A DNA stretch of 64,000 nucleotides, taken from contig NZ_AP021846.1 in assembly GCF_009176705.1 (NCBI RefSeq), forward strand, positions 112,501 to 176,500, read 5' to 3'. The stretch is from Pseudoalteromonas sp. A25 (GTDB lineage Bacteria; Pseudomonadota; Gammaproteobacteria; Enterobacterales; Alteromonadaceae). Of the stretch, positions 37,660 to 46,325 are shown piece after piece (position 1 is the stretch's first letter; each line of letters begins with the position of its first letter). The translations under genes and the position numbers were made by a program. Below the pieces are notes generated by a model. The model saw nothing but the letters and a program-made list of their open reading frames with translations. It did no database searches and was not told the origin of the DNA.

Positions 37660-37704
37660 CGTAAAATAAAAAGCACCCGACTAACTAGGTTAGTAAGGTG
37701 CTTT
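37660..37704 (-). terminator. Intrinsic terminator between the DUF3149 gene and yheT
   Basis: On the minus strand AAAGCACC and GGTGCTTT pair (37697-37704 with 37670-37677). An inner TAACC / GGTTA-type repeat extends the stem, and TTTTATTTT follows. It ends transcripts from the small gene at 37814-37954. Confidence 0.75.
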
Positions 37705-37813
37705 GTGCGTCGTGCTTAATTCTTGTAATTCTGGGGGGAACCAGTAGTGGGGTTTTTATACCCTCAATGCTGATTTAGTGTATGACCACTGAGCTCAACA
37801 TACGCTTAAATAA

Positions 37814-37954
37814 TTAATTTGGTACTTCAGCTTCTTGTACTTTTTTAATGAAGTAGTAAACGTAGAAGATACATAAACCAATCACCACACCTAGGATCCC
37901 AAAAGAGAGAAACAACACTGGGTCACTGAAAAAGTCTCTAAAGAATACGTTCAT
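37814..37954 (-). CDS. Small single-span membrane protein, DUF3149 family (46 aa)
   Basis: This 46-residue frame begins MNVFFRDFFSDPVLFLSFG. It is one transmembrane helix (about residues 12-36) with a short charged C-terminal tail (KKVQEAEVPN). The FFxDPVxxLSFG start and FYVYYFIKK exit match the DUF3149 family of tiny inner-membrane proteins. A perfect ribosome site, AGGAGG, lies eight bases before the ATG, and a terminator follows. Two FNR-like boxes lie 60 and 110 bases upstream, which suggests oxygen-responsive expression. The size and shape resemble small subunits of terminal oxidases, but its function is unknown. Confidence 0.85.
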   Translation of the reverse strand: MNVFFRDFFSDPVLFLSFGILGVVIGLCIFYVYYFIKKVQEAEVPN

Positions 37955-38013
37955 GGCTGATGCCTCCTAACTTGTCGATGAGGTAATCTTAGTTGAGGCG
38001 AGGAGTGGGAGAT

Positions 38014-38027
38014 ATGATCTCGATCAA
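38014..38027 (-). promoter_or_regulatory. FNR/CRP-type box 1 upstream of the DUF3149 gene
   Basis: ATGATCTCGATCAA matches nine of ten defined positions of the FNR consensus TTGAT-N4-ATCAA. Its centre is about 66 bases before the DUF3149 start codon, a workable distance for activation if the transcription start is about 25 bases upstream of the ATG (inference). Confidence 0.6.
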
Positions 38028-38063
38028 GTTTCAAACTGGGTAGCAACGAGTGATACAGAGAAT

Positions 38064-38077
38064 TTGATCTCGATCAT
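38064..38077 (-). promoter_or_regulatory. FNR/CRP-type box 2 upstream of the DUF3149 gene
   Basis: TTGATCTCGATCAT matches nine of ten defined FNR positions. Its centre is exactly 50 bases from that of box 1, about five helical turns, so both would face the same side of DNA. It overlaps the stop codon of the upstream TIGR02444 gene. Confidence 0.6.
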
Positions 38078-38538
38078 GATTTAGCGGTTGTGAAGCTCAT
38101 TTTTAACTGCTGGAGTTGGCTTTCATTAAGATACAGTGCCAGGTTATTGCTTGGATTCTTTAAGGTTGTGGCCCCTTGATTAAGGGCTCGGATCAACTCC
38201 GATTGCTGCAACTTCTCCAGTTGTAGCTCACTCTGTAATAGTTGCTGGCGGATCTCGCTATACTCTGAGTGCGTAATGAACTGCGCTTTGAGCGAGCGTC
38301 TGATCTTGCGATGGGGTGCAAGCAGGTGTGCATCTAAGCTTTGGCACAAAGCGTCAAGATGCACGAATGTAGTATGGCTAAGCTGTAAATTGAGCGTGTC
38401 TAAATAATACAACAGCAAACACAAGTTGATATTTTTATGCTGCTCATTTTGTAGGGTCAGCAAGGTGTGTTGCACACTGCCTTGCTGATACACTGCACAT
38501 GAAAACTGCCAAAAAGCCTGCTCATCTAAGGTACTCAT
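38074..38538 (-). CDS. TIGR02444 family protein
   Basis: The 154-residue helical cytoplasmic protein has FWQFSCAVYQQGSVQHTLLTLQNEQHKNINLCLLLYYL at the N terminus, the family pattern of Trp/Phe-rich start and NxNLxLxxxYL. Leu/Gln-rich helices and a basic HRKIRRSLK stretch follow. The family is uncharacterised and often encoded next to the yheS-type ATPase, as here. The genes overlap by four bases, so translation is coupled. Confidence 0.85.
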   Translation of the reverse strand: MSTLDEQAFWQFSCAVYQQGSVQHTLLTLQNEQHKNINLCLLLYYLDTLNLQLSHTTFVHLDALCQSLDAHLLAPHRKIRRSLKAQFITHSEYSEIRQQLLQSELQLEKLQQSELIRALNQGATTLKNPSNNLALYLNESQLQQLKMSFTTAKS

Positions 38539-40454
38539 GCGTCGATGCTTTGTTCAAACTCGGCTTGCTTTTCTTCAAGCTCTTCTAGGGCAAATAATAG
38601 CGACTCTTCTACTTCATTTAGTAGTGGCGTTACTTTGGCTTGCTCAGCGAGTAACTCAGTCAGTTTGGTCTTGTTTTCTTCCTGATAAATATCGTTGTCA
38701 GCAAGTTGTTGTTCGATTTTAGCAAGTTGCTCTGAATATTTATCGAGTGATTTCTCAAGCTTCTCTATGTTTTTCTTCAGTGGTTGTACGGATTTTCTAA
38801 ACTCCGCTTCGAGGCGTTTTTGCTCTTTTCGATTAACGCTGGAATGCGCTTTATGCTGATCTTGTGGCTTCTTACTCGCTTCTTTATTAGCGTTGAGTAG
38901 CCATTGATAGTAGGCATCTAAATCGTAGCCAAACTGTGTGACTTCACCATTGTCGACTAAATAATATTCATCCGCGGTATTTTTCAGCATATGACGGTCG
39001 TGCGATACGGTTACCATCGCCCCCTCAAAGCCTTGCAATGCCATCACCAATGCGTGACGCATCTCCAAATCTAAGTGGTTGGTTGGCTCATCCAGTAACA
39101 GTAAGTTAGGTTTTTGGTAAACCAGCATTGCCAATACTAGCCTTGCTTTTTCGCCACCAGAGAACGGTGCAACAGGCTCAAGTGCCTTATCACCGTGAAA
39201 TGCAAAACCCCCTAAAAAGTCTCGCAAGGACTGCTCGCTGGCTTTTGGGTCTAGGCGTTGAATATGGGTCACTGCACTGGCACTTAAATCTAGAGATTCC
39301 AGTTGATGCTGAGCAAAGTAACCTACCTTTAGCCCTTGATGCATAAATACTTCACCAGATTGTGGCTTAAGTTCGCCTGCGAGTAGTTTAATTAGTGTTG
39401 ACTTACCTGCGCCATTTCGACCCAGGAGCGCGATACGGCTACCGGGTACCAAGTTAAGCTTAATTTTATGTAGTATCGTTACATCACCGTAGCCTGCTTG
39501 TGCACCATCTAGTGTCATAAGCGGATTTGGTAGCGTTGTCGGCTCTGCAAATTCAAAATCGAAGGGGGAGTCGGCATGTGCTGGGGCTAATTTTTCCATG
39601 CGTTCCAGTGCTTTTACACGGCTCTGTGCTTGCTTAGCTTTACTGGCTTTTGCTTTAAAGCGGGTAATAAACTTTTCCAAGTGCGCTATTTGCTCTTGCT
39701 GCTTGGCAAACAGCGCTTGGTGTTGTGCCATACGTTCAGCTTTTTGGCGCTCAAATTGCGAGTAGTGACCTTTATAAACATTAATTTTTTGTTGGTCTAT
39801 GTGCCAAATTTGATCTACCACCGCATCTAAAAATTCTCTATCGTGAGAGATCAGCACCAGTGTTCCTGTGTAGGCGCGCAAGAATCGTTCCAACCAGTAA
39901 ACGGCATCTAAATCTAAGTGGTTAGTTGGTTCATCCAGTAATAATAAGTCGGCGTCACGAATAAGTGCCTGCGCTAAGTTTAAACGCATACGCCAGCCAC
40001 CTGAAAATGCGCTGACAGAGTGAGTAATTTGTTCATTACTAAAGCCTAAGCCATGCAGTAATTCACCGGCTTTTGCTTCAATGCTATACCCTTTCATCAG
40101 TTCTAGCTGTTGATGAACTTTGGCTTGTTTTGCGCCATCTTGAGCTTGCTCTGCTTCTTGTAATGCAACACGACATTGGTAATATTCAGGATGCCCTTGC
40201 AGCACATAATCTAGTGCACTTATCTCTAGTGCAGGGGTTTCTTGTTTTACTGAGGCAATAGACCAGTCTTTGGGAATTTGTAACTCACCGGCATCGAGGG
40301 TTAGCTCTCCTTTAAGTAGCGCAAAAAGCGAAGATTTTCCGCTACCATTTGCGCCAACAAGGCCGACTTTATGTTCAGGGAACAAAGTTGCACTGGCATT
40401 TTTTAGTAGGCTTTTAGTACCGCGCAGTAATTCAATATCAGACAGCTGGATCAT
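38535..40454 (-). CDS. yheS: ABC-F family ATPase, YheS type
   Basis: The 639-residue soluble protein has two ABC domains and no membrane part. Walker A sites are GANGSGKSSLF (near 34) and GRNGAGKSTLI (near 345). Signatures are SGGWRMRLNLAQAL and SGGEKARLVLAML, and Walker B motifs are LLLLDEPTNHLD (twice). The linker between domains (about 235-290) is rich in Lys and Gln, as in ABC-F factors that act on the ribosomal E site. A charged coiled coil forms the C terminus (about 525-630). It heads the leftward unit with the TIGR02444 gene and is divergent from yheV. Confidence 0.93.
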   Translation of the reverse strand: MIQLSDIELLRGTKSLLKNASATLFPEHKVGLVGANGSGKSSLFALLKGELTLDAGELQIPKDWSIASVKQETPALEISALDYVLQGHPEYYQCRVALQEAEQAQDGAKQAKVHQQLELMKGYSIEAKAGELLHGLGFSNEQITHSVSAFSGGWRMRLNLAQALIRDADLLLLDEPTNHLDLDAVYWLERFLRAYTGTLVLISHDREFLDAVVDQIWHIDQQKINVYKGHYSQFERQKAERMAQHQALFAKQQEQIAHLEKFITRFKAKASKAKQAQSRVKALERMEKLAPAHADSPFDFEFAEPTTLPNPLMTLDGAQAGYGDVTILHKIKLNLVPGSRIALLGRNGAGKSTLIKLLAGELKPQSGEVFMHQGLKVGYFAQHQLESLDLSASAVTHIQRLDPKASEQSLRDFLGGFAFHGDKALEPVAPFSGGEKARLVLAMLVYQKPNLLLLDEPTNHLDLEMRHALVMALQGFEGAMVTVSHDRHMLKNTADEYYLVDNGEVTQFGYDLDAYYQWLLNANKEASKKPQDQHKAHSSVNRKEQKRLEAEFRKSVQPLKKNIEKLEKSLDKYSEQLAKIEQQLADNDIYQEENKTKLTELLAEQAKVTPLLNEVEESLLFALEELEEKQAEFEQSIDA

Positions 40455-40625
40455 AGTGTTTTATTGTTAAACCCGAATAATCGACATCATATCATGAACG
40501 ATTGTGTTTAAGTCAGCACAGAAACATCGATAATTGATGAATACAATTAACAAGCATATCCTCGCTCATTGGTTTAGGTTAAAATAGCGACTATTGAAGT
40601 TTGGCGAATAGTTGTAGGGGCGGCC

Positions 40626-40826
40626 ATGAGACAAAAAAAGCGTTTTATTGCGGGGGCTTCTTGTCCAGAGTGTAAAGAGCTCGATGTGATGATGTTGTTT
40701 AAAGAACATGATGTAGAAAAAGTGGAATGTGTAAAATGTGGTCATGTGATGACGCAGCCAAAAGAAGCTGTACAGGCGTCGACTCGTCAGTTTGAGCAGG
40801 TCATTGGAGTGTTTAAGCCAGAGTGA
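40626..40826 (+). CDS. yheV: YheV family zinc-ribbon protein
   Basis: The 66-residue protein has two C-x2-C pairs (CPEC at 13-16 and CVKC at 35-38), expected to bind one zinc. The start KKRFIAGASCPEC and the end FEQVIGVFKPE match E. coli YheV. Its function is unknown. It is divergent from yheS, close to the E. coli arrangement. Confidence 0.92.
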   Translation: MRQKKRFIAGASCPECKELDVMMLFKEHDVEKVECVKCGHVMTQPKEAVQASTRQFEQVIGVFKPE

Positions 40827-40843
40827 ACCTCTGGCTTAGTGGT

Positions 40844-41056
40844 TTAGTAATGTGGCGGCGGTGGCTCTTGGTTTTGTGGCATTAAGCCCTCTTCGCGGCC
40901 TTCCTTTATTTTTTCACCCAACAACTCAATCTGACGCTGCATTTTGGCTAACCTTTGTTGATGCATTTTGAGTTCATCATTGAGTGTTTCAATGGTATCG
41001 TCTTGAAAAGCAATTTTTGCTTCTAGCTCCATAACGCGGTTTTCTAATTCTGTCAT
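40844..41056 (-). CDS. slyX: SlyX family protein
   Basis: The 70-residue protein is an almost continuous coiled coil (LENRVMELEAKIAFQDDTIE, then ELKMHQQRLAKMQRQIELL) with a short Pro-rich tail ending PPPPHY, as in SlyX. Its function is unknown. It begins four bases inside the end of the WD40 lipoprotein gene, so the two are co-translated. It commonly neighbours fkpA, which lies 1.2 kb away here. Confidence 0.92.
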   Translation of the reverse strand: MTELENRVMELEAKIAFQDDTIETLNDELKMHQQRLAKMQRQIELLGEKIKEGREEGLMPQNQEPPPPHY

Positions 41057-42042
41057 TGGGACTCCAATTGATTAAAACGCTCTAATAAACCGCTGGAACT
41101 TTCGGTCATTAAAGCATTATCTTGTTCGATAAATGTAACATCGAATACCACTGCTGATTTAGGCCGGCTGCCTTCTCGTGGCTGAACTTTCCAAAGGCCG
41201 AGTTTTTCTCCATCCTTTACCCGCCATAATGTCAGCTCTCTATTGGGGGAGCCTGTGGCAAGTAAAGTGCCTGATTGATTAAAGCGCACCGCACTAAATA
41301 TTTTCTGGCGCGCAATATACTGCAATTGCGACACGAGATCACCTGAAGTTAATTGCCAGATACTGGCTTTTTTTAAACTGTCGGCTGTGAATGCGTATTG
41401 GCCTGACGCATCCAATGCTACTTTTGTCACTCTACTTGGGTGATTGAAACGGTGAATGACTTGACCTGTGCGGGTGTCCCAGAAGTAGGCGCTGTAGTCG
41501 TTAGCTCCGGTGAGCGCAAAGGCACCATTAGGGGATAAAGCGATAGAATTAATTTTTTCTTGGTGACCAAGGAACTCTATGCGTCTTCCACTTTCTAAGT
41601 CCAGATGTACAGCCACGTTGTCACTGCGGCCATACAATACAAAGCGGCCTTGATTGCTAACAGCAATGTCTCTGATAGTACCTGTTTGGATACGATAATA
41701 ACCAAGGTTTTTACCTGTGGTAATATCCCAAATGGCAAAGGTCTCATTTTCTGCGGTGACTGCAACACTGTTGTCGTAGGCAATGGCCAATGAATGGACT
41801 AGGTTGCCATCAGGCTTGGATTGTTGCCATTGATATTTTAGTCCATGGACTTGATTGTCCCAGAGACTGACACCATGTTCTACAGATGACACTAAACTGT
41901 AACGGCCATCGTGTGAAATAGCGGCAGCAAAAGCGCCTCGGGCGGCATGCTCAACGGTTAAATCGGCTTTTTTGTCAGCTGGTGTGCAGCTACTTAATAA
42001 AAATAGCGCGATGAGCAGTAATAAGCGATCAAGTTTGGGCAT
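41053..42042 (-). CDS. WD40-repeat lipoprotein
   Basis: The 329-residue protein has a lipobox LLSSCTPA (Cys19) and about six to seven WD40-like blades through the rest. Blades contain patterns such as FALTGANDYSAYFWDTRTGQ, SLWDNQ and LTLWRVKDGE. It would form a beta-propeller scaffold on the periplasmic side of a membrane. It has no catalytic motif and its partner is unknown. It is coupled to slyX and divergent from fkpA. Confidence 0.85.
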   Translation of the reverse strand: MPKLDRLLLLIALFLLSSCTPADKKADLTVEHAARGAFAAAISHDGRYSLVSSVEHGVSLWDNQVHGLKYQWQQSKPDGNLVHSLAIAYDNSVAVTAENETFAIWDITTGKNLGYYRIQTGTIRDIAVSNQGRFVLYGRSDNVAVHLDLESGRRIEFLGHQEKINSIALSPNGAFALTGANDYSAYFWDTRTGQVIHRFNHPSRVTKVALDASGQYAFTADSLKKASIWQLTSGDLVSQLQYIARQKIFSAVRFNQSGTLLATGSPNRELTLWRVKDGEKLGLWKVQPREGSRPKSAVVFDVTFIEQDNALMTESSSGLLERFNQLESQ

Positions 42043-42295
42043 AATATGGGTATTTCCCCTTAACGCTGTGAGTTACACAAGGTAGACTATTAGTATTTAG
42101 ATACTTTGCGTGCATTGGTACTTTGATAGTAGCGTATCGTTATCACAAAGTCGCTACAAGTCACAGAAAACGTTATATATATGCAGAAGTGCTTTACGAT
42201 TTGGCATCTATTGCGATGAATGGTAATGTGGCTAAACAGATTTAACCATTAATATAATATTAACAGACAGCCGCAAGGCTTGTCGGAGAGAGAGA

Positions 42296-43048
42296 ATGAA
42301 ACAGACGATTAAATTGTCTTTGGTCGCAGCGTCGGTACTTGCACTGACTGCATGCAACCAAAAAGCAGAAGAAAAACCAGCTGAACTAAAACTAGAAACA
42401 GAAGCTCAGCAGCAAGCCTATGGCATTGGTGCATCGGTTGGTAACTTTTTACAAAAAGATTTAGAAGATAAGAAGAGCTTTGGCATTGAACTTGACCAAG
42501 CGTTATTAATGCGTGGTTTTGAAGATGCACTTGCAGGCAATGCACAGCTTGATGAAGCTAAAATCCGTGAAGTACTCACGTCACTTGATACATCAGTACG
42601 TGAAAAGCAAGCAGAAAAAGTGAAGCTTGAAGCTGAACAAAATAAGGCTGATGGTGAAAAGTACCTAGCTGAAAATGCTCAAAAAGAAGGTGTCGTAGTT
42701 ACTGATTCAGGTCTTCAATATGAAGTTATCTCAGAAGGTGAAGGTAAAAAGCCACTTGATACTGATGTAGTTAAAGTACATTACAAAGGCACGCTACTTG
42801 ACGGTACTGAATTTGATAGCTCTTATGCGCGCAACCAGCCAGCGACTTTTGGTCTTCGTCAGGTGATCAAAGGCTGGACTGAAGGTTTACAATTAATGCC
42901 TGTTGGCTCTAAATATAAGTTCACTATCCCTGCAGATTTAGGTTACGGTGAGCGTAACTTAGGTAAAATTCCTGCAAACTCTACTTTGATCTTTGAAGTT
43001 GAACTACTTGAGATCCAAGAAGAAGAGAAGAAAGCAGAAGCTGAATAA
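42296..43048 (+). CDS. fkpA: FKBP-type peptidyl-prolyl isomerase, FkpA-like
   Basis: The 250-residue periplasmic folding catalyst has an N-terminal helical dimerisation region (about 30-130) and a C-terminal FKBP domain (about 130-240) with VKVHYKGTLLDGTEFDSSY, PATFGLRQVIKGWTEGLQLM and IPANSTLIFEVELL. Unlike E. coli FkpA, the signal sequence ends in LTAC at Cys20, so it is probably a lipoprotein. The terminal region is Glu/Lys-rich. It is monocistronic, with a terminator after it. Confidence 0.92.
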   Translation: MKQTIKLSLVAASVLALTACNQKAEEKPAELKLETEAQQQAYGIGASVGNFLQKDLEDKKSFGIELDQALLMRGFEDALAGNAQLDEAKIREVLTSLDTSVREKQAEKVKLEAEQNKADGEKYLAENAQKEGVVVTDSGLQYEVISEGEGKKPLDTDVVKVHYKGTLLDGTEFDSSYARNQPATFGLRQVIKGWTEGLQLMPVGSKYKFTIPADLGYGERNLGKIPANSTLIFEVELLEIQEEEKKAEAE

Positions 43049-43064
43049 GCCAATGCGATGATAT

Positions 43065-43096
43065 TAAAAAAGGGCCTTTTGGCCCTTTTTTAATAT
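43065..43096. terminator. Bidirectional terminator between fkpA and rsd
   Basis: AAAAAAGGGCC / GGCCCTTTTTT with a four-base loop gives a T run on each strand and lies between the convergent fkpA and rsd genes. Confidence 0.92.
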
Positions 43097-43123
43097 TTGG
43101 TACGTTCCGCTTCGTACAAAATA

Positions 43124-43594
43124 TCAGTCGCTGTGATTAGCGTATAAATTATCGATTAACTCGTCTTCTAATTCAAAACGAGACTCTAACACTTCGCCTA
43201 AACGAGATAAGTCTTTGTCAAAGTCTTCCAATACCTGCTCTTGAGCGTTTTCTGCGTACTTGTCGTTAAAGTCTAATGCGACGTCAGTTGTATCTGCAAT
43301 ACGCGGATATAATGCTTTTGCTAGCTTCGCACTATCTGGGCCCTTTTCTTCGCATGCTTCAACGAGATTGTCATAGATCTCAAAGTGCCCTGCTGAAAGG
43401 TAATCCATGAGAATTTGGCAAAAAGACTGTATTTGCATTTGATCAGGCAATGCATGATCTTTTTTGTCATAAGGAGAGAATCCTGCAATTTTGTAGTACT
43501 GCAGCAATAACTCTTGTCGCTCTGCTAACCATGCATCAATAACACTATGGCTGCCTCCCCATTTTTCTTGGGCTTGTTCTAACCTCGAAAGCAT
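43124..43594 (-). CDS. rsd: Anti-sigma-70 factor Rsd/AlgQ family
   Basis: The 156-residue all-helical protein binds the housekeeping sigma factor RpoD in stationary phase, favouring alternative sigma factors. Family features are the start MLSRLEQAQEKWGGSHSVIDAWLAERQELL, the FCQILMDYLSAGHFEIYDNL block and the acidic C-terminal half. A good ribosome site, CAGGAG, precedes the ATG. It is divergent from hemE, as in other gammaproteobacteria (rsd-nudC-hemE in E. coli; nudC is absent here). Confidence 0.9.
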   Translation of the reverse strand: MLSRLEQAQEKWGGSHSVIDAWLAERQELLLQYYKIAGFSPYDKKDHALPDQMQIQSFCQILMDYLSAGHFEIYDNLVEACEEKGPDSAKLAKALYPRIADTTDVALDFNDKYAENAQEQVLEDFDKDLSRLGEVLESRFELEDELIDNLYANHSD

Positions 43595-43727
43595 AGTGAT
43601 CTCCTGTTGCGGATTGTTTTATTCTATAAAAAGGAAATCTGTGGCAAAGGTCAACCTATTTTTATTTTTATTGTTTAAAAACATTGCAAGGTATTGATTG
43701 GTAAGAAGTTCCTTTTTTGGGGTTTTA

Positions 43728-43758
43728 GAAAAAGAAAAACCACCTTAGCGGTGGTTTT
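43728..43758 (-). terminator. Strong intrinsic terminator upstream of rsd
   Basis: AAAACCACC (43736-43744) and GGTGGTTTT (43750-43758) form a perfect 9-bp stem with a five-base loop. Read on the minus strand it is followed by TTTTTCTTTTTC. It lies about 140 bases upstream of the rsd start, with no gene in front of it on that strand. Confidence 0.8.
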
Positions 43759-43827
43759 AATGCAGTTTAGCTATTTGATAATTGTTTTTATTATTATAAA
43801 GGTGTTTTGTTGTTATTTTTGTAACGC
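43728..43827 (-). ncRNA. Candidate small RNA between rsd and hemE
   Basis: On the minus strand a sigma-70-like promoter would start transcription near 43827. About 100 bases later comes a perfect 9-bp hairpin with a long U tract. The transcript would contain no ATG frame, would be A-rich and unstructured at the 5' part (AACAACAAAACACC, AATAATAAAAACAA, Hfq-type sequences), and would end in terminator plus U tract. That is the architecture of trans-acting sRNAs. The alternative is an attenuated leader of rsd. No homology is claimed. Confidence 0.35.
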
Positions 43828-43833
43828 GGCATT

Positions 43834-43862
43834 TTTATAACAAGTTTTTACCTATGTTGTAA
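43834..43862 (-). promoter_or_regulatory. Sigma-70-like promoter on the minus strand between hemE and rsd
   Basis: Read on the minus strand, TTACAA (43857-43862) and TATAAA (43834-43839) are separated by the optimal 17 bases. In such AT-rich DNA, chance occurrence is possible. The matching terminator 75 bases downstream is the reason to record it. Confidence 0.4.
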
Positions 43863-44039
43863 ATAGTTATATAACATGTTTTTTGCTTGTTTTTGATGGT
43901 GACCATATAACGCTATGAGTTAATTGCACTTTAATCTAGATCATAAGGTAGCGAATTAGCGCTTGGGTTTAGATAGAGTGCATGGGAAGATAGTGATACA
44001 ATCTGCACAATTTTTGAAGCTTTGGAATCGAGATACGCT

Positions 44040-45104
44040 ATGAGCGAATTGAAAAACGATCGTTATTTACGTGCACTGATGAAACAGCCCGTTGATGTTA
44101 CTCCCGTTTGGATGATGCGTCAGGCAGGTCGTTATTTACCTGAATATCGTGCAACGCGAGCACAAGCTGGCGACTTTATGAGTTTGTGTAAAAATGCAGA
44201 ACTGGCGTGCGAAGTAACCTTGCAGCCACTGCGTCGCTATCCACTTGATGCTGCCATTTTATTTAGCGATATTTTGACGATTCCAGATGCGATGGGTTTA
44301 GGGTTGTACTTTGAAACTGGCGAAGGTCCTAAATTTGAGCGCCCGATCAGTTCATTGCAAGATGTAAAAAACATTCCGAATATCGACCCTAACGATGAGT
44401 TGGGTTACGTAATGAACGCGGTTAGTACCATTCGCAGAGAATTAAAAGGCGAAGTCCCACTGATTGGTTTTTCGGGTTCTCCATGGACATTGGCCACTTA
44501 CATGGTAGAGGGTGGAAGTAGTAAAACTTTCGGAAAGATCAAGAAAATGGCTTTTGCCGAGCCACAAACCCTGCATTTATTGTTAGATAAATTGGCTGAT
44601 TCGGTGATTGACTATTTAAATGCTCAGGTAAAAGCGGGCGCCCAATCATTGATGGTTTTTGATTCATGGGGTGGTGTGCTTAGTCCTCGTGATTACAAAG
44701 AGTTTTCGTTGCAATACATGCATAAAATAGTGGATGGCTTGATCCGAGAGTATGATGGTCGAAAGGTACCAGTTACATTGTTTACCAAAAGTGGTGGTCA
44801 ATGGATTGAAGCGATTGCAGCCACGGGGTGCGATGCAATTGGGTTAGATTGGACTATTGATATTGCTGATGCGAAGCGCCGCGTGGGTGATAAAGTTGCG
44901 TTACAGGGTAATATGGACCCTTCAATGCTACATGGGACACCTGAGCGCATTCGTGAAGAAGTACAATCTATCTTGGCTGGCTTTGGTGAAGGGTCAGGGC
45001 ACGTGTTTAACTTAGGGCACGGCATCACGCCTGATGTAGACCCAGAAAATGCTGGTGTATTTATTAATGCGGTACATGAGTTCAGCGCGAAATATCACAA
45101 GTAA
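44040..45104 (+). CDS. hemE: Uroporphyrinogen decarboxylase
   Basis: The 354-residue enzyme decarboxylates uroporphyrinogen III to coproporphyrinogen III in heme synthesis. The sequence follows E. coli HemE closely: [33 protein letters not shown] (the substrate-binding Arg and catalytic region) and [13 protein letters not shown] (the catalytic Asp). [17 protein letters not shown] and GLDWTID follow. The ATG at 44040 aligns with the family start; an in-frame TTG 18 bases upstream does not. It is monocistronic with its own terminator. Confidence 0.97.
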   Translation: MSELKNDRYLRALMKQPVDVTPVWMMRQAGRYLPEYRATRAQAGDFMSLCKNAELACEVTLQPLRRYPLDAAILFSDILTIPDAMGLGLYFETGEGPKFERPISSLQDVKNIPNIDPNDELGYVMNAVSTIRRELKGEVPLIGFSGSPWTLATYMVEGGSSKTFGKIKKMAFAEPQTLHLLLDKLADSVIDYLNAQVKAGAQSLMVFDSWGGVLSPRDYKEFSLQYMHKIVDGLIREYDGRKVPVTLFTKSGGQWIEAIAATGCDAIGLDWTIDIADAKRRVGDKVALQGNMDPSMLHGTPERIREEVQSILAGFGEGSGHVFNLGHGITPDVDPENAGVFINAVHEFSAKYHK

Positions 45105-45124
45105 ACTTAGCTGAATAAAGATTA

Positions 45125-45156
45125 TAAAAAACCCAAGCCAGGCTTGGGTTTTTTCG
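45125..45156. terminator. Terminator between hemE and speE
   Basis: AAAAAACCCAAGCC / GGCTTGGGTTTTTT is a perfect inverted repeat with almost no loop spacer and T runs on both strands, between convergent hemE and speE. Confidence 0.93.
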
Positions 45157-45181
45157 TATTTAAGACGCGTGGTTCTCAAGG

Positions 45182-46042
45182 TTATTTGGTAAACGCACGC
45201 TTCATAAAATTAGGTGTTGCGAGTGCACCTTTGTGAATACCGGTGTTGTAGTATTCTGTCGAAAATATTGCGCTATCTGCATCAGCTTCCCTAAAGCCAT
45301 TAAACGTTTCACTTTTACGTGCCAGTGTTGCAGACCATAAACCGCTTGGATAAATCGGTTGAGGGAATGGTAAAGTTTGCAAATCTACAAAGCCCACATC
45401 TAACATGGCATCGCGCATTTCTAACAATAATGGCATATGAGTAAGTGGTGACTCACTTTGTTGGACCATAATACCGCCAGGGCGTAATGCGTTTAAGCAG
45501 CTGGTATAAAATGCATGATTAAATAGCCCTTCACCGGGACCTACAGGGTCGGTGCCATCAACAATAACGACATCAATAGACTCCGGCGCCGCTTCGCGCA
45601 TATACTTGATGCCGTCATCAAACATCACTGTGGCGCGCGGGTCTTTGTTAGATTCACAAAGCTCAGGGAAGTATTTCAGTGACATTTGCGTTACGACTTC
45701 GTCGATATCAATCTGTGTGACTGTCTCAACATCTGGATGTTTTAGTACTTCTCGCAATGTACCACAGTCGCCGCCACCAATGATCACGACATTTTTTGGC
45801 GCAGGATGAGAAAACAGCGCTGGGTGGCTCATCATTTCATGATAGAAAAAGTTTTCACGCGAGCTGACCATGGTACAGCCATCGATGATCATCAGGTTGC
45901 CATAATTGGTGGTCTCATACATTTCGACATTTTGAAATGGCGATTGAATTTCATCTAGCTTTTTGTTGATGCGCAACGAAAACGCGCTGCCATCGCGGTC
46001 ACTGACTTCGGTAAACCAGCGGTTTGCTTCTAAATTCGACAT
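45182..46042 (-). CDS. speE: Spermidine synthase (polyamine aminopropyltransferase)
   Basis: The enzyme of about 286 residues transfers an aminopropyl group from decarboxylated S-adenosylmethionine to putrescine. The cofactor loop is VVIIGGGDCGTLREVLKH (Cys where most have Gly or Ala). The active-site loop reads VDGTDPVGPGEGLF, and YHEMMSHPAL and QSESPLTHMP are further family blocks. I chose the ATG at 46042 (MSNLEANRWF); a frame extending 66 bases upstream adds residues not expected in the family. Its ribosome site is weak. speA, providing agmatine for putrescine, lies 1.2 kb away, but speB and speD are not in the window. It is divergent from the twin lipoprotein genes. Confidence 0.88.
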   Translation of the reverse strand: MSNLEANRWFTEVSDRDGSAFSLRINKKLDEIQSPFQNVEMYETTNYGNLMIIDGCTMVSSRENFFYHEMMSHPALFSHPAPKNVVIIGGGDCGTLREVLKHPDVETVTQIDIDEVVTQMSLKYFPELCESNKDPRATVMFDDGIKYMREAAPESIDVVIVDGTDPVGPGEGLFNHAFYTSCLNALRPGGIMVQQSESPLTHMPLLLEMRDAMLDVGFVDLQTLPFPQPIYPSGLWSATLARKSETFNGFREADADSAIFSTEYYNTGIHKGALATPNFMKRAFTK

Positions 46043-46325
46043 ATCAATTTCACACTTACTAAAAAATAGTTGGCAATTCTGCCAGTGCTTGCCCATTAGC
46101 TCAATCAAAATTTACCCAGTGAGAGTAACTATTCGAGCCGATGTGTACGACACTGCAGCAGTTTAATAATAGAGCAAGTTTCTACTTTATGAAAAGCAAC
46201 GATGTGCAAAGAGTAAACAAGGTCCAATTTGTTTGATTTGCGTACAAAAAGTGAATGTTATAGTCTGTTTAGGTAAACATCAAAGAATCAATATAATAAT
46301 TACTTAAACAGGAAAAGGAGATTGT

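Larger units (their letters stand above)
43595..44039. other. Long intergenic region between rsd and hemE
   Basis: These 445 AT-rich bases without a protein gene hold the promoters of the divergent rsd and hemE genes. On the minus strand there is also a separate promoter-like pair followed by a strong terminator, described as a possible small RNA. A weak rsd promoter candidate is TTGACC...TATAGA on the minus strand, with a too-long 20-base spacer. Confidence 0.6.

Noticed and set aside
37602..37676. GTG-initiated extension of yheT by 25 codons
   Set aside because: The start lies in the terminator stem of the upstream DUF3149 gene, and the added residues have no counterpart in YheT.
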